Shown here piece after piece: positions 34,637 to 42,609 of a stretch of DNA of 64,000 nucleotides (position 1 is the stretch's first letter; every line of letters begins with the position of its first letter). Made by a program: the position numbers and the translations under genes. Origin of the DNA: Clostridiaceae bacterium (lineage in GTDB: Bacteria; Bacillota; Clostridia; Peptostreptococcales; Natronincolaceae); assembly GCA_020832135.1 (NCBI GenBank), contig JAFIFG010000124.1, positions 1 to 64,000 of the forward strand, given 5' to 3'. Under the pieces are notes generated by a model that saw nothing but the letters and a program-made list of their open reading frames with translations, was not told where the DNA came from and did no database searches.

Positions 34637-35014
34637 GTGAAGGGAGCCTTAGGATTAATAGAAGCAGTAGGACTAACCACTGCCATTACGGCATTAGATG
34701 CAGCTACCAAAGCAGCAGATGTTACTTTGGTAGGCTATGAGAAGGTAATTGGTGCTAGTCAAGCCGTTAGTGTTACTATACAATTGGCAGGCGAGGTTGC
34801 AGCGGTAAAGGCAGCTGTGGAGGCAGGAGTAGAACGGGGGAATAGAGTTGGTACAGTATTACATCACCACATAATACCCAGACCCCATGAGGAACTAGAT
34901 TTATTGATAGAAACCTTTGAAAAAAACCTCAAGGAGAAGAAGAAGGCATCTAAAGGTACTAAGAAAAAATCAGAGAGCAAAAAAGAGAAAGAAGAAATTA
35001 AAAAGGAGGAATAA
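34637..35014 (+). CDS. BMC-H shell protein 2 with charged C-terminal tail
   Basis: A 125-aa BMC-H protein. The core ([34 protein letters not shown] ... shown in part; [12 protein letters not shown]) is standard, but the pore loop is [10 protein letters not shown] rather than GSG. After residue ~92 comes a 30-residue tail made almost only of Lys, Glu and Ser ([18 protein letters not shown]). It starts with GTG behind GGAGGTGGA. The tail could face the lumen or cytosol and bind cargo or nucleic acid; unknown. Confidence 0.92.
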   Translation: MKGALGLIEAVGLTTAITALDAATKAADVTLVGYEKVIGASQAVSVTIQLAGEVAAVKAAVEAGVERGNRVGTVLHHHIIPRPHEELDLLIETFEKNLKEKKKASKGTKKKSESKKEKEEIKKEE

Positions 35015-35016
35015 TA

Positions 35017-35292
35017 ATGAGTCAAGCATTAGGTATGGTGGAGACAAAAGGATTAGTTGGAGCGGTAGAGGCAGCAGATGCCATGGTAAAGGCAGCAAAT
35101 GTTACATTGGTTGGTTATGAAAAAATTGGGTTTGGACTAGTAACGGTAATGGTTAGAGGGGATGTAGGTGCTGTTAAGGCCGCCACTGATGCCGGTGCAG
35201 AGGCAGCTAGGGCTGTTGGAGAATTACACTCTGTACATGTAATACCTAGACCTCATACAGAAGTTGAAAGAGTTTTATTAAAGGGAGAATAG
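35017..35292 (+). CDS. BMC-H shell protein 3 (GFG pore)
   Basis: A 91-aa BMC-H protein very close to the PduA/EutM consensus ([52 protein letters not shown]). At the pore the usual GSG is GFG ([10 protein letters not shown]), so six Phe side chains would surround the channel. It begins 2 bp after the preceding stop with GGAGG upstream. Confidence 0.95.
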   Translation: MSQALGMVETKGLVGAVEAADAMVKAANVTLVGYEKIGFGLVTVMVRGDVGAVKAATDAGAEAARAVGELHSVHVIPRPHTEVERVLLKGE

Positions 35293-35300
35293 GATAGAGG

Positions 35301-36065
35301 ATGAATTATTACCAGCGAACACAAAACATTTTACAGCACCTTCATGTTATACAGGATGGTAAACCCTTTAAAAAAGGTGAAAATCAGCCCTTTAAACCAG
35401 TGGCTTCAAAGGTATTGACCATATTTACAGGAAGTAGAGAGGGTTTAAAGATGGGGATGGAGAGGCTGGTAAAAATAAAGGAAAAAGGCCACAAGTTATC
35501 TATTGCCTTTTCCCATAGTGCCTTAAATGTCTTAGATGTAGAGGATATAAAAGCAACCCTTCATCCAGAAAAAATATATAGAGAGGGAGAAGTTTTGGAT
35601 GATGAAGTGATGAGAAGGGATTTTGATAAAATTTTTGTCATCACTACAACTCAAAATACAGTGGTTAAGCTGGCTATGGGGATTCAAGATCAATTTATAC
35701 CTTCTCTTCTTTGGAGTATGCTGTGGCAGAAAAAAGAAGTTTTCATCAATACGAAGGGGATTCTGTCTCCTAGGGGTGTGACTTCGAAACAACTCGTATT
35801 AGAAAAAATGATGAAGGATCACCTGCAAGAATTGGAAAAAATGGGGGTAAAAACAATAGAGGAGGATAAAGAACCTCTAACCCATCAAGTAAAAAATAAT
35901 GAAATAGATAGTAAGTTTGATAGTAAAAAAACCGTTATTACAGAAGCAGATATAATAAGATGTAGTAGAGAAAACAAGGAAATGATGGTGCCTAGCAATG
36001 CCATCATAACACCTTTAGCATATGATACTGCAAAGGGACGTGGAATCACTATAGTAAAGAAATAA
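35301..36065 (+). CDS. Flavoprotein-like BMC-associated protein
   Basis: A 254-aa protein I cannot assign firmly. The middle (TQNTVVKLAMGIQDQFIPSL near residue 120, and VLTIFTGSREG near residue 38) resembles the Rossmann-like flavoprotein fold of PPC decarboxylase/UbiX-type proteins. A charged linker (about residues 185-205) leads to a C-terminal block (TEADIIRCSRENKEMMVPSN, then IITPLAYDTAKGRGI) that looks like a segment shared by other microcompartment-associated proteins; this is from memory. The N-terminal helix (YYQRTQNILQHLHVI) could be a targeting element. It sits between shell genes, so a role in or at the compartment is likely. Confidence 0.55.
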   Translation: MNYYQRTQNILQHLHVIQDGKPFKKGENQPFKPVASKVLTIFTGSREGLKMGMERLVKIKEKGHKLSIAFSHSALNVLDVEDIKATLHPEKIYREGEVLDDEVMRRDFDKIFVITTTQNTVVKLAMGIQDQFIPSLLWSMLWQKKEVFINTKGILSPRGVTSKQLVLEKMMKDHLQELEKMGVKTIEEDKEPLTHQVKNNEIDSKFDSKKTVITEADIIRCSRENKEMMVPSNAIITPLAYDTAKGRGITIVKK

Positions 36066-36113
36066 TAGAAAAAAGACAGAGAACAGTCCCTTTGTCTTAA
36101 AGGAGATGAAAGG

Positions 36114-36392
36114 ATGCATCTAGGAAAAGTAATCGGAACAGTAGTAGCTACCCGCAAAGATGAGACCTTAACCGGTTGCAAGTTGATGGCAGTACAGCCT
36201 TTAAATGTAACCAAACAGCCTATAGGAGAGGTTTTAATAGCAGTAGATACTGTAGGCGCTGGCATTAGTGAAATTATTATTTACACGAAAGGCACTGCTG
36301 CCCGCTATGGTGCATCAAAGCCACAATCATGCATTGATGCAGCAATAGTAGGGATTGTGGATCATGTAGACATATGTGCAGATGAAGAATAG
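36114..36392 (+). CDS. BMC-P pentameric vertex protein (EutN/CcmL family)
   Basis: A 92-aa EutN/CcmL-type shell vertex protein: MHLGKVIGTVVATRKDETLTG at the start (shown in part), then LMAVQPLN, VAVDTVGAG-like AVDTVGAGISE, and GTAARY. Pentamers of this family cap the twelve vertices of the shell. It is the only BMC-P in the window. No tandem-domain BMC-T protein was found. Confidence 0.95.
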   Translation: MHLGKVIGTVVATRKDETLTGCKLMAVQPLNVTKQPIGEVLIAVDTVGAGISEIIIYTKGTAARYGASKPQSCIDAAIVGIVDHVDICADEE

Positions 36393-36412
36393 TAAAGAGA
36401 GGGGGGACACTC

Positions 36413-38224
36413 TTGATAGCAGCAAAGGAAATAAAAAAAGCTATTGAATTTAGAGGATTAATAGACGTCTTAATGTCAGAGCAGAATTTTGCAGATATAG
36501 TATTGGCTGGAGGAAATATTGTCAATGTTTTAACAAGAGAAATCTATGTGGCGGATATAGCTATAAAGGGAGAGTATATTTTACTGGTGGGGGACTGCGA
36601 AAAGCTTATAGGACCTGCCACCATTGTAGTAGATGTGGAGGGGAAGTTTTTAACTCCTGGATTCATAGATTCCCACATGCATTTTGAAAGCAGTATGCTT
36701 ACTATAACAGAATTTTCAAGGTTATCTCTACCCTCAGGTACCACTACTTTAGTGGCAGATCCCCATGAAATAGGAAATGCCCTAGGGCCTATAGGTATAA
36801 AGGCAATGGCGGAGGAGTCTCGAGTTGTGCCTAATCATGTACATCTTGTGGTACCGGCATTGACACCGGATAGCCCTAAATTAGAAACCGCCGGCTATGA
36901 CATTACATCAAAGGACATGGAGGAAATACTGAATTATCCAAATGTAATAGGGATAGGGGAACTTCAAGGCTTTAGCAATGCAAAGCATGTCTATAGAAAT
37001 ACTCCTGAAGTCATAGATGACTTAGTGGCCTCCACCAGTTATGCCAAAAGCATAGGTAAAGTGGTGGATGGTAATGCACCTGAATTATTTGGTAGTGAAT
37101 TGGCAGCTCATATTATCTCTACCGGAGGGACTTGTTCCTGTCATGAAACCACTACAAAAGAGGAGTGTGTAGAGAAGCTAAGACAGGGAGTTTATGTTTT
37201 TATGCGGGAAGGGTCTACCCAAAGAAATATGGCGGAATGTATAAGAGCTGTTACAGAGGAAGGCTTGGATTCTAGAAGATGTATTCTTGCTACAGATGAT
37301 ATGGTGGCGGAGGATTTGCAAAAATTAGGTCATATGAATGAAATTGTCAAAAGAACCATAGCTGAAGGTGTAAACCCTGTGGAGGCTATACAGATGGTAA
37401 CCATCAATCCAGCCACTTATTTTGGATTTGAAGATAGAGGGGTTTTGGCTCCTGGTAAAATAGGAGATATAGCTATCCTAGATGATTTAGAAAATATGAC
37501 GGTGGAGGCAGTATTCCTAAAGGGACAGCTGGTGGCATCTAAAGGACAGCTGTTATTAAATCTTCCACCCTATATTTATCCACAAGAGGTAAAGCAGTCA
37601 GTAAAATGCAATCCTATTACGGAAAAGGATTTGGAAATCCATGTCAGTGGTTCTAAAGCCACTGTAAGATGTATTGAACTAATTCCAGATCAAAATCTTT
37701 CTGGAGCTCTAGAGGAGAACCTAAAGGTTCAGGGGGGGACAGTTATAGCCGATGTTTCAGGAGATGTTTTACACATGGCTGCTATAGAACGCTATGGTGT
37801 CAATGGTAGTATAGGAAAGGCCTTTGTGAAGGGATTTGGATTAAAGCAGGGGGCTTTTGCAGAAAGTATAGCCCACGATACCCATAATATATTGGTGGTG
37901 GGAACCAATATAAAGGATATGGTGATGGCGGTTAATAGGGTAATAGAGTTAGGTGGCGGCATCGCTGTAGCTAAGAATAGTAGAGTCATTGAAGAATTAA
38001 GGCTTCCAGTTGGGGGACTGATCACCGACGAGTTAACCGGGCCGGAAGTTAGTGAGAAAATTGCTGATTTAGAAAAAATTGTAAGGGAACAATTAGGTTG
38101 TAAAGTCCATGCACCCTTTATGCATTTATCCTTCCTATCGCTGTCAACCAGTCCTAAGTGGAAGATTACAGATCAAGGGTTAGTAGACGTTAACAACTTT
38201 GAAATACTGCCTCCAATAGTTTAA
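36413..38224 (+). CDS. Adenine-deaminase-like amidohydrolase with altered active site (candidate 4-aminoimidazole deaminase)
   Basis: This 603-aa protein has the full adenine deaminase (Ade) architecture: N-terminal sandwich, SHMHFESSM metal motif, GIGELQG, TDDM, and the C-terminal domain with SIAHDTHN. Several substrate-side motifs differ from the canonical Ade at 44815-46533: PSCVPATPFENAG becomes PALTPDSPKLETAG, DGHGPN becomes DGNAPE (a likely metal-binding His replaced by Asn near residue 221), EGSAARD becomes EGSTQRN, and CTDDKHPEDL becomes ATDDMVAEDL. It ends the BMC block and starts with TTG behind GGGGGGAC. Deamination of 4-aminoimidazole would complete the pathway; inference. Confidence 0.8.
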   Translation: MIAAKEIKKAIEFRGLIDVLMSEQNFADIVLAGGNIVNVLTREIYVADIAIKGEYILLVGDCEKLIGPATIVVDVEGKFLTPGFIDSHMHFESSMLTITEFSRLSLPSGTTTLVADPHEIGNALGPIGIKAMAEESRVVPNHVHLVVPALTPDSPKLETAGYDITSKDMEEILNYPNVIGIGELQGFSNAKHVYRNTPEVIDDLVASTSYAKSIGKVVDGNAPELFGSELAAHIISTGGTCSCHETTTKEECVEKLRQGVYVFMREGSTQRNMAECIRAVTEEGLDSRRCILATDDMVAEDLQKLGHMNEIVKRTIAEGVNPVEAIQMVTINPATYFGFEDRGVLAPGKIGDIAILDDLENMTVEAVFLKGQLVASKGQLLLNLPPYIYPQEVKQSVKCNPITEKDLEIHVSGSKATVRCIELIPDQNLSGALEENLKVQGGTVIADVSGDVLHMAAIERYGVNGSIGKAFVKGFGLKQGAFAESIAHDTHNILVVGTNIKDMVMAVNRVIELGGGIAVAKNSRVIEELRLPVGGLITDELTGPEVSEKIADLEKIVREQLGCKVHAPFMHLSFLSLSTSPKWKITDQGLVDVNNFEILPPIV

Positions 38225-38323
38225 TCAACCTAAAAAATTCATAATATTCGGAAAGGAGGGGAGGGGTTTTTAAAGGGTAATAAGAAAAGATTACCTAATT
38301 TTAAAAAAAGAGGGGGTTTTTAT

Positions 38324-39658
38324 TTGAGTACCAAAGCACAAGCAGGAGAAAATAGTTTTTTGGAAAGAACCTTTAAGCTTAAGGAACACAAAACCAATAC
38401 AAAGACTGAAGTACTGGCAGGTATTACTACTTTTATGACGATGGCTTATATCCTTATAGTAAATCCTTTGATTCTTGGAGATGCAGGGATGGATATACCT
38501 GCCCTGTTTACAGCCACAGCCTTGTCAGCAGCATTAGCTACCATTGTGATGGCATTCACTGCTAATTATCCCTTTGCATTAGCACCAGGTATGGGGTTAA
38601 ATGCCTTTTTTGCCTATGGTGTTGTCATTGGGATGGGGTATTCCTGGCAGTTTGCCTTAACAGCGATTTTAATTGAAGGTATTATATTCCTAATATTAAC
38701 TGCATTGAACGTAAGGGAAGCTATTGTAAAGGCAATACCTCTAAATATGAAACATGCCGTTAGTGTGGGTATTGGATTGTTTATTGCCTTTATAGGTCTA
38801 GCAAATGCTGAAATCGTTGTCCCTTATGAAGCAACAGCAGTAACCTTAGGAAATATGACAAGTCCTGGAGTAGTGCTGGCATTGGTGGGCTTGGTGATTA
38901 CAGGAATACTGCTGGCAAAGAAAGTACAGGGTGCTTTATTGCTGGGAATTTTACTAACTACAGCTATAGGTATACCTTTAGGGGTTACACCAATGCCTAG
39001 TGGTATTGTTAGTGCACCACCATCTTTATCGCCTATTCTATTCAAATTTGTAGGATTTGATCAAATATTCAGCTTTGATATGGTTGTTGTTGTATTTACC
39101 TTCCTGTTTGTAGATCTATTTGATACGTTAGGTACATTAGTAGGTGTAGCATCTAAGGCAGAAATGCTAGACAAAGATGGTAACTTACCAAAGGCAAAAC
39201 AAGCACTTTTTGCTGATGCTATAGGAACAACAGCTGGAGCCTGTATGGGGACCAGTACTGTAACAACCTATGTAGAAAGTGCATCCGGTGTTGCAGAAGG
39301 TGGTAGAACAGGATTAACTGCTTTAACCACTGGGGGATTATTCCTACTGGCACTGTTGTTTGCTCCTATTTTTACTATTGTTCCTTCAGCCGCTACAGCT
39401 CCTGCTCTTATTTTAGTAGGATTGTTTATGATGGAGCCTATCATGAAAATAGATCTAAAAGATTATACTGAAGCAATACCTGCATTTCTAACCATCATTA
39501 TGATGCCCCTCACCTATAGTATTGCAGAAGGTATTGTCTTTGGTATCGTTTCCTATACCTTGTTAAAGTCATTAACTGGAAGAGGAAGAGAAGTTTCAGT
39601 TATCATGTATGTATTGACCATCATCTTTATAGTCAAACATTTACCAATATTCTCTTAA
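38324..39658 (+). CDS. NCS2 family purine permease (AzgA type)
   Basis: A membrane transporter of 444 aa with about 12-14 helices. The start FLERTFKLKEHKTNTKTEVL and GITTFMTMAYILIVNP are typical of the AzgA/PbuG branch, and the ALAPGMGLNAFFAYGVV and GTSTVTTYVESASGVAEGGRTG motifs line the substrate site. This branch takes up adenine, guanine and hypoxanthine; xanthine cannot be excluded. It starts with TTG 9 nt after AGGGGG. Position at the end of the BMC operon fits a role as purine importer. Confidence 0.9.
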   Translation: MSTKAQAGENSFLERTFKLKEHKTNTKTEVLAGITTFMTMAYILIVNPLILGDAGMDIPALFTATALSAALATIVMAFTANYPFALAPGMGLNAFFAYGVVIGMGYSWQFALTAILIEGIIFLILTALNVREAIVKAIPLNMKHAVSVGIGLFIAFIGLANAEIVVPYEATAVTLGNMTSPGVVLALVGLVITGILLAKKVQGALLLGILLTTAIGIPLGVTPMPSGIVSAPPSLSPILFKFVGFDQIFSFDMVVVVFTFLFVDLFDTLGTLVGVASKAEMLDKDGNLPKAKQALFADAIGTTAGACMGTSTVTTYVESASGVAEGGRTGLTALTTGGLFLLALLFAPIFTIVPSAATAPALILVGLFMMEPIMKIDLKDYTEAIPAFLTIIMMPLTYSIAEGIVFGIVSYTLLKSLTGRGREVSVIMYVLTIIFIVKHLPIFS

Positions 39659-39662
39659 AAAA

Positions 39663-39697
39663 CTACAGCTCCTGTTCTTTGGAATAGGAGCTGTACT
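39663..39697 (+). terminator. Terminator of the BMC/purine operon
   Basis: Arms TACAGCTCCT and AGGAGCTGTA form a hairpin just after the permease stop. There is no long T tract, so termination may be partial. Confidence 0.5.
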
Positions 39698-39757
39698 ATC
39701 AAGATTTTGTAGGAATATATAAGTAATATTGTTGGTTGTGGAAGTATCATATTTGAT

Positions 39758-39769
39758 TTTCACGTGAAA
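39758..39769. promoter_or_regulatory. Palindromic operator candidate TTTCACGTGAAA
   Basis: A perfect 12-bp palindrome lies about 110 bp upstream of the guanine-deaminase-like gene and the molybdenum hydroxylase operon. It is a candidate binding site for a dimeric regulator; I saw no second copy in the window. Confidence 0.35.
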
Positions 39770-39877
39770 GTAGTAAAAATTCCACAGGATAAATTATTTA
39801 TATATTTCTATGAACTTTAGAAAGGTTTTACAAAATTGAACAGAGTTCATTTTAAATTATACAGGGGGGAAACTGGC

Positions 39878-41209
39878 ATGAAAAGATTACTTATAAAAAA
39901 TGGTACAGTTGTAACCATGAATAAACAAATGGAGATATTTAAAGGGGATGTACTAATAGAGGGAGATAAAATCATTGATATAGCACCTAAAATCGAAGTA
40001 GCAGATGTGGAAACCATAGATGCAGGGGGGAAGGTGGTTATGCCAGGATTTATTCAAACCCATATTCACTTAACCCAAACCTTGTTTCGAGGGCAAGCGG
40101 ATGATCTAGAGCTTTTAGATTGGTTAAAGAAAAGAGTGTGGCCTCTAGAGGGAAGTCATACAGAGGAAAGTAATTATATTTCAGCAAAGTTGGGAATAGC
40201 AGAATTAATTAAGTCAGGCACCACCTCTATTATTGATATGGAAACAGTGAAGCATTCGGAGGCTGCCTTTGAAGCTATAGAGGAAAGTGGATTTAGAGCT
40301 GTAACGGGAAAATGTATGATGGATTATGGTGACGGATTACCAAAGACATTAATGGAAAAGACGGGACCCTCTATAGAGGAAAGTGAAAGGTTATTAAAAA
40401 AGTGGCATGGCAGAGGTGAAGGAAGAATTCAATATGCCTTTACCCCTAGATTTGTAGTTTCCTGTACAGAAGAGCTTCTGCTAAAGGTAAGAGATTTATC
40501 TAAAGCCTATGGTGTTATGGTGCACACCCATGCCTCGGAGAATAGAGGAGAGATACAATTTGTTGAAAAGGATAGGGGTATGAGGAACATCACCTACCTT
40601 CATAAGCTTGGGTTAACCGGTGAAAATTTAGTTCTAGCCCACTGTATTTGGTTGGATGAAGAGGAAATGAAGCTGTTGGCTGAGACGGGAACAAAGGTAG
40701 CCCACTGTCCAAACTCTAACTTGAAATTAGCTTCTGGTATTGCCAAAATTCCTGAAATGCTAGAGATGGGGATTGATGTCTCCATAGGTGCAGATGGTGC
40801 ACCCTGTAATAACAATCTAGATATCTTCCAAGAAATGAAAAGTGCTGCCCTCATACAGAAGGCAAGGTTGTTAAGTCCTACTGTTATGCCAGCGGTGGCT
40901 GTGTTGAAAATGGCTACCGTAGGTGGGGCAAAGGCAATGGGAATGGAAAGAAAGTTGGGTAGTATTGAGGTTGGGAAATTAGCAGATCTTATTATTGTAG
41001 ATACAAAAAAACTACATATAGCACCTACAGAGGAAGTAAATGTTATATCTCAATTGGTGTATTCCTGTAGAGGTGACGATGTAGAAACCAGCATTATCAA
41101 TGGTAAGGTAGTCATGCGAAATAGACAGCTTTTAACCTTAGATGAAAAAGGAATTATTCAAGATAGTAATAGAGTTATAAAAAAACTTACAAAGTTCGCC
41201 AATATATAA
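39878..41209 (+). CDS. Guanine-deaminase-like amidohydrolase (ATZ/TRZ, SsnA/MTA-SAH deaminase group)
   Basis: A 443-aa aminohydrolase. Metal ligands are seen in GFIQTHIHLTQTLFRG (near residue 55), MVHTHASEN, VLAHCIWLD and GADGAPCNNNLD. This last motif is common in the group that contains guanine deaminase, 8-oxoguanine deaminase and 5'-deoxyadenosine deaminase. The context of purine permease, adenine deaminase and xanthine dehydrogenase favours guanine to xanthine. The ATG at 39878 has GGGGGGAA 7 nt upstream; an in-frame TTG at 39836 does not. Confidence 0.8.
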   Translation: MKRLLIKNGTVVTMNKQMEIFKGDVLIEGDKIIDIAPKIEVADVETIDAGGKVVMPGFIQTHIHLTQTLFRGQADDLELLDWLKKRVWPLEGSHTEESNYISAKLGIAELIKSGTTSIIDMETVKHSEAAFEAIEESGFRAVTGKCMMDYGDGLPKTLMEKTGPSIEESERLLKKWHGRGEGRIQYAFTPRFVVSCTEELLLKVRDLSKAYGVMVHTHASENRGEIQFVEKDRGMRNITYLHKLGLTGENLVLAHCIWLDEEEMKLLAETGTKVAHCPNSNLKLASGIAKIPEMLEMGIDVSIGADGAPCNNNLDIFQEMKSAALIQKARLLSPTVMPAVAVLKMATVGGAKAMGMERKLGSIEVGKLADLIIVDTKKLHIAPTEEVNVISQLVYSCRGDDVETSIINGKVVMRNRQLLTLDEKGIIQDSNRVIKKLTKFANI

Positions 41210-41256
41210 ATTATTTACTTATGGCAAGCGAGGGATCTAAATGAGGGAGGGGTAGC

Positions 41257-42120
41257 ATGGCCTTAAGGGAAGTATATAAACCCAAGGATATAACAGAAGT
41301 ATTACAATTACTAGATAAATATAAAGACAAAGGGAAAATTATAGCAGGCGGGACAGATTTAATTATTGATCTTAAAGAGAGGGCAATTGATCCTGAAGTA
41401 TTAATAGATATAGCAACTTTAGAGGAGTTAAAGGGCATTGCCTTTAAGGGTAGTTATATAGAAATTGGTGCCGCCACCACCTTTGCAGAGATGATGGATC
41501 ATGTAATAACAAAGGAAAAAACTCCGGCACTGGTGAAGGCGGCTAGGTCTATTGGGTCTCCACAGATAAGAAATACTGCGACCATAGGAGGAAATATTTG
41601 CAATGCCTCTCCAGCTGCAGATATGTTGCCGGTGCTGTTGGCATTGGATGCCAGTATAATTCTAAAGGATTTGGAGGGGGAGAAAACCATTCTACTAGAA
41701 CAAGTATTAAAGGGAAAAGGGAAAATAGATATAGAAAGAAATCAATTGCTCTCCTATGTAAAGTTTAAGGCTCCAGTAGACGGGGAAGGGTTATCCTTTG
41801 AAAAATTAGGTTTTAGAAAAGCTTTAGCTATAGCTAAAATAGCTTTAGGGGTTTTTGTAGAAGTAGAAAATAATAAGTGCAAGGAAATAAGAATAGGTAG
41901 TGGTGCTATTCATAATAGGGCTATACGAGAAAGTAAAATAGAAGATTATTTTAGAGGGAAAATCTTAAGTGATGCTGTCATAGAAGAAGGCAGTGAATTA
42001 TTTCAGGAAGAAGTAAGAGAAAGATTAATAAACCGTAGCAGTGGTGAGTTTAAAAGGGAAGCAATAAAAGGGATCTTTACTACAGCCATGAAGACGGCAT
42101 TAAGCACTATTAAATCATAG
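41257..42120 (+). CDS. Molybdenum hydroxylase FAD subunit (xanthine/nicotinate dehydrogenase type)
   Basis: The FAD-binding medium subunit (287 aa) of a xanthine dehydrogenase family enzyme. FAD contacts are in KIIAGGTDLIIDLKE (near residue 28) and TATIGGNICNASPAADMLP (near residue 108). The C-terminal CO dehydrogenase-flavoprotein domain is complete. It is the first of four subunit genes in the order FAD, 2Fe-2S, Mo-large, Mo-small. In purine fermenters the enzyme interconverts hypoxanthine, xanthine and urate. Confidence 0.92.
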   Translation: MALREVYKPKDITEVLQLLDKYKDKGKIIAGGTDLIIDLKERAIDPEVLIDIATLEELKGIAFKGSYIEIGAATTFAEMMDHVITKEKTPALVKAARSIGSPQIRNTATIGGNICNASPAADMLPVLLALDASIILKDLEGEKTILLEQVLKGKGKIDIERNQLLSYVKFKAPVDGEGLSFEKLGFRKALAIAKIALGVFVEVENNKCKEIRIGSGAIHNRAIRESKIEDYFRGKILSDAVIEEGSELFQEEVRERLINRSSGEFKREAIKGIFTTAMKTALSTIKS

Positions 42121-42137
42121 GTCTAAGGGGTGAGGGC

Positions 42138-42608
42138 ATGAAGGAAATAAAGCTAAAGGTAAACCATAAAGATTATCATGTGGCTATAGAAGAAGATATG
42201 CGGTTATTGGATTTACTTAGAAATAGACTAAACTTAACAGGAACCAAGGAGGGCTGTGGTGAAGGAGAATGCGGAGCCTGTACTGTGATTATGGATGGTA
42301 TTACAGTAAATAGTTGTATGGTGATGGCATTTCAAGCGGAAAATAGAGAGATATTTACAATAGAAGGTCTAGAAAAAGGAGGGAGGCTAGATCCTATACA
42401 ACAGGCATTCTTAGATGAAGGAGCTGTGCAATGTGGTTTCTGTACTCCAGGAATGGTGCTGTCGGCAAAGGCACTATTAGATAAAAACCCAAAGCCCACT
42501 AGGGAAGAAATAAGAGAGGGTATATCGGGAAACCTATGTCGATGTACAGGATATAACAAAATTGTAGATGCCATAGAAAAAGCCTCCGAATATAGGAAGG
42601 AGGAATAA
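42138..42608 (+). CDS. Molybdenum hydroxylase 2Fe-2S subunit
   Basis: A 156-aa iron-sulphur subunit with both cluster motifs: plant-ferredoxin-type GCGEGECGACTV plus a later Cys (NSCMV), and the helical-domain CGFCTPGM with CRCTGY. It passes electrons from the molybdenum centre to FAD. It follows the FAD gene by 17 bp and precedes the molybdopterin subunit by 1 bp. Confidence 0.95.
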   Translation: MKEIKLKVNHKDYHVAIEEDMRLLDLLRNRLNLTGTKEGCGEGECGACTVIMDGITVNSCMVMAFQAENREIFTIEGLEKGGRLDPIQQAFLDEGAVQCGFCTPGMVLSAKALLDKNPKPTREEIREGISGNLCRCTGYNKIVDAIEKASEYRKEE

Positions 42609-42609
42609 A

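Noticed and set aside
34917-35120. Overlapping + strand frame rich in Arg/Lys across two BMC-H genes
   Set aside because: It is an out-of-frame reading of the K/E-rich tail and the start of the next BMC-H gene.
38225-38323. Purine riboswitch upstream of the NCS2 permease
   Set aside because: I looked for the conserved purine-riboswitch junction and loop sequences and for a transcription-terminating hairpin; neither is present.
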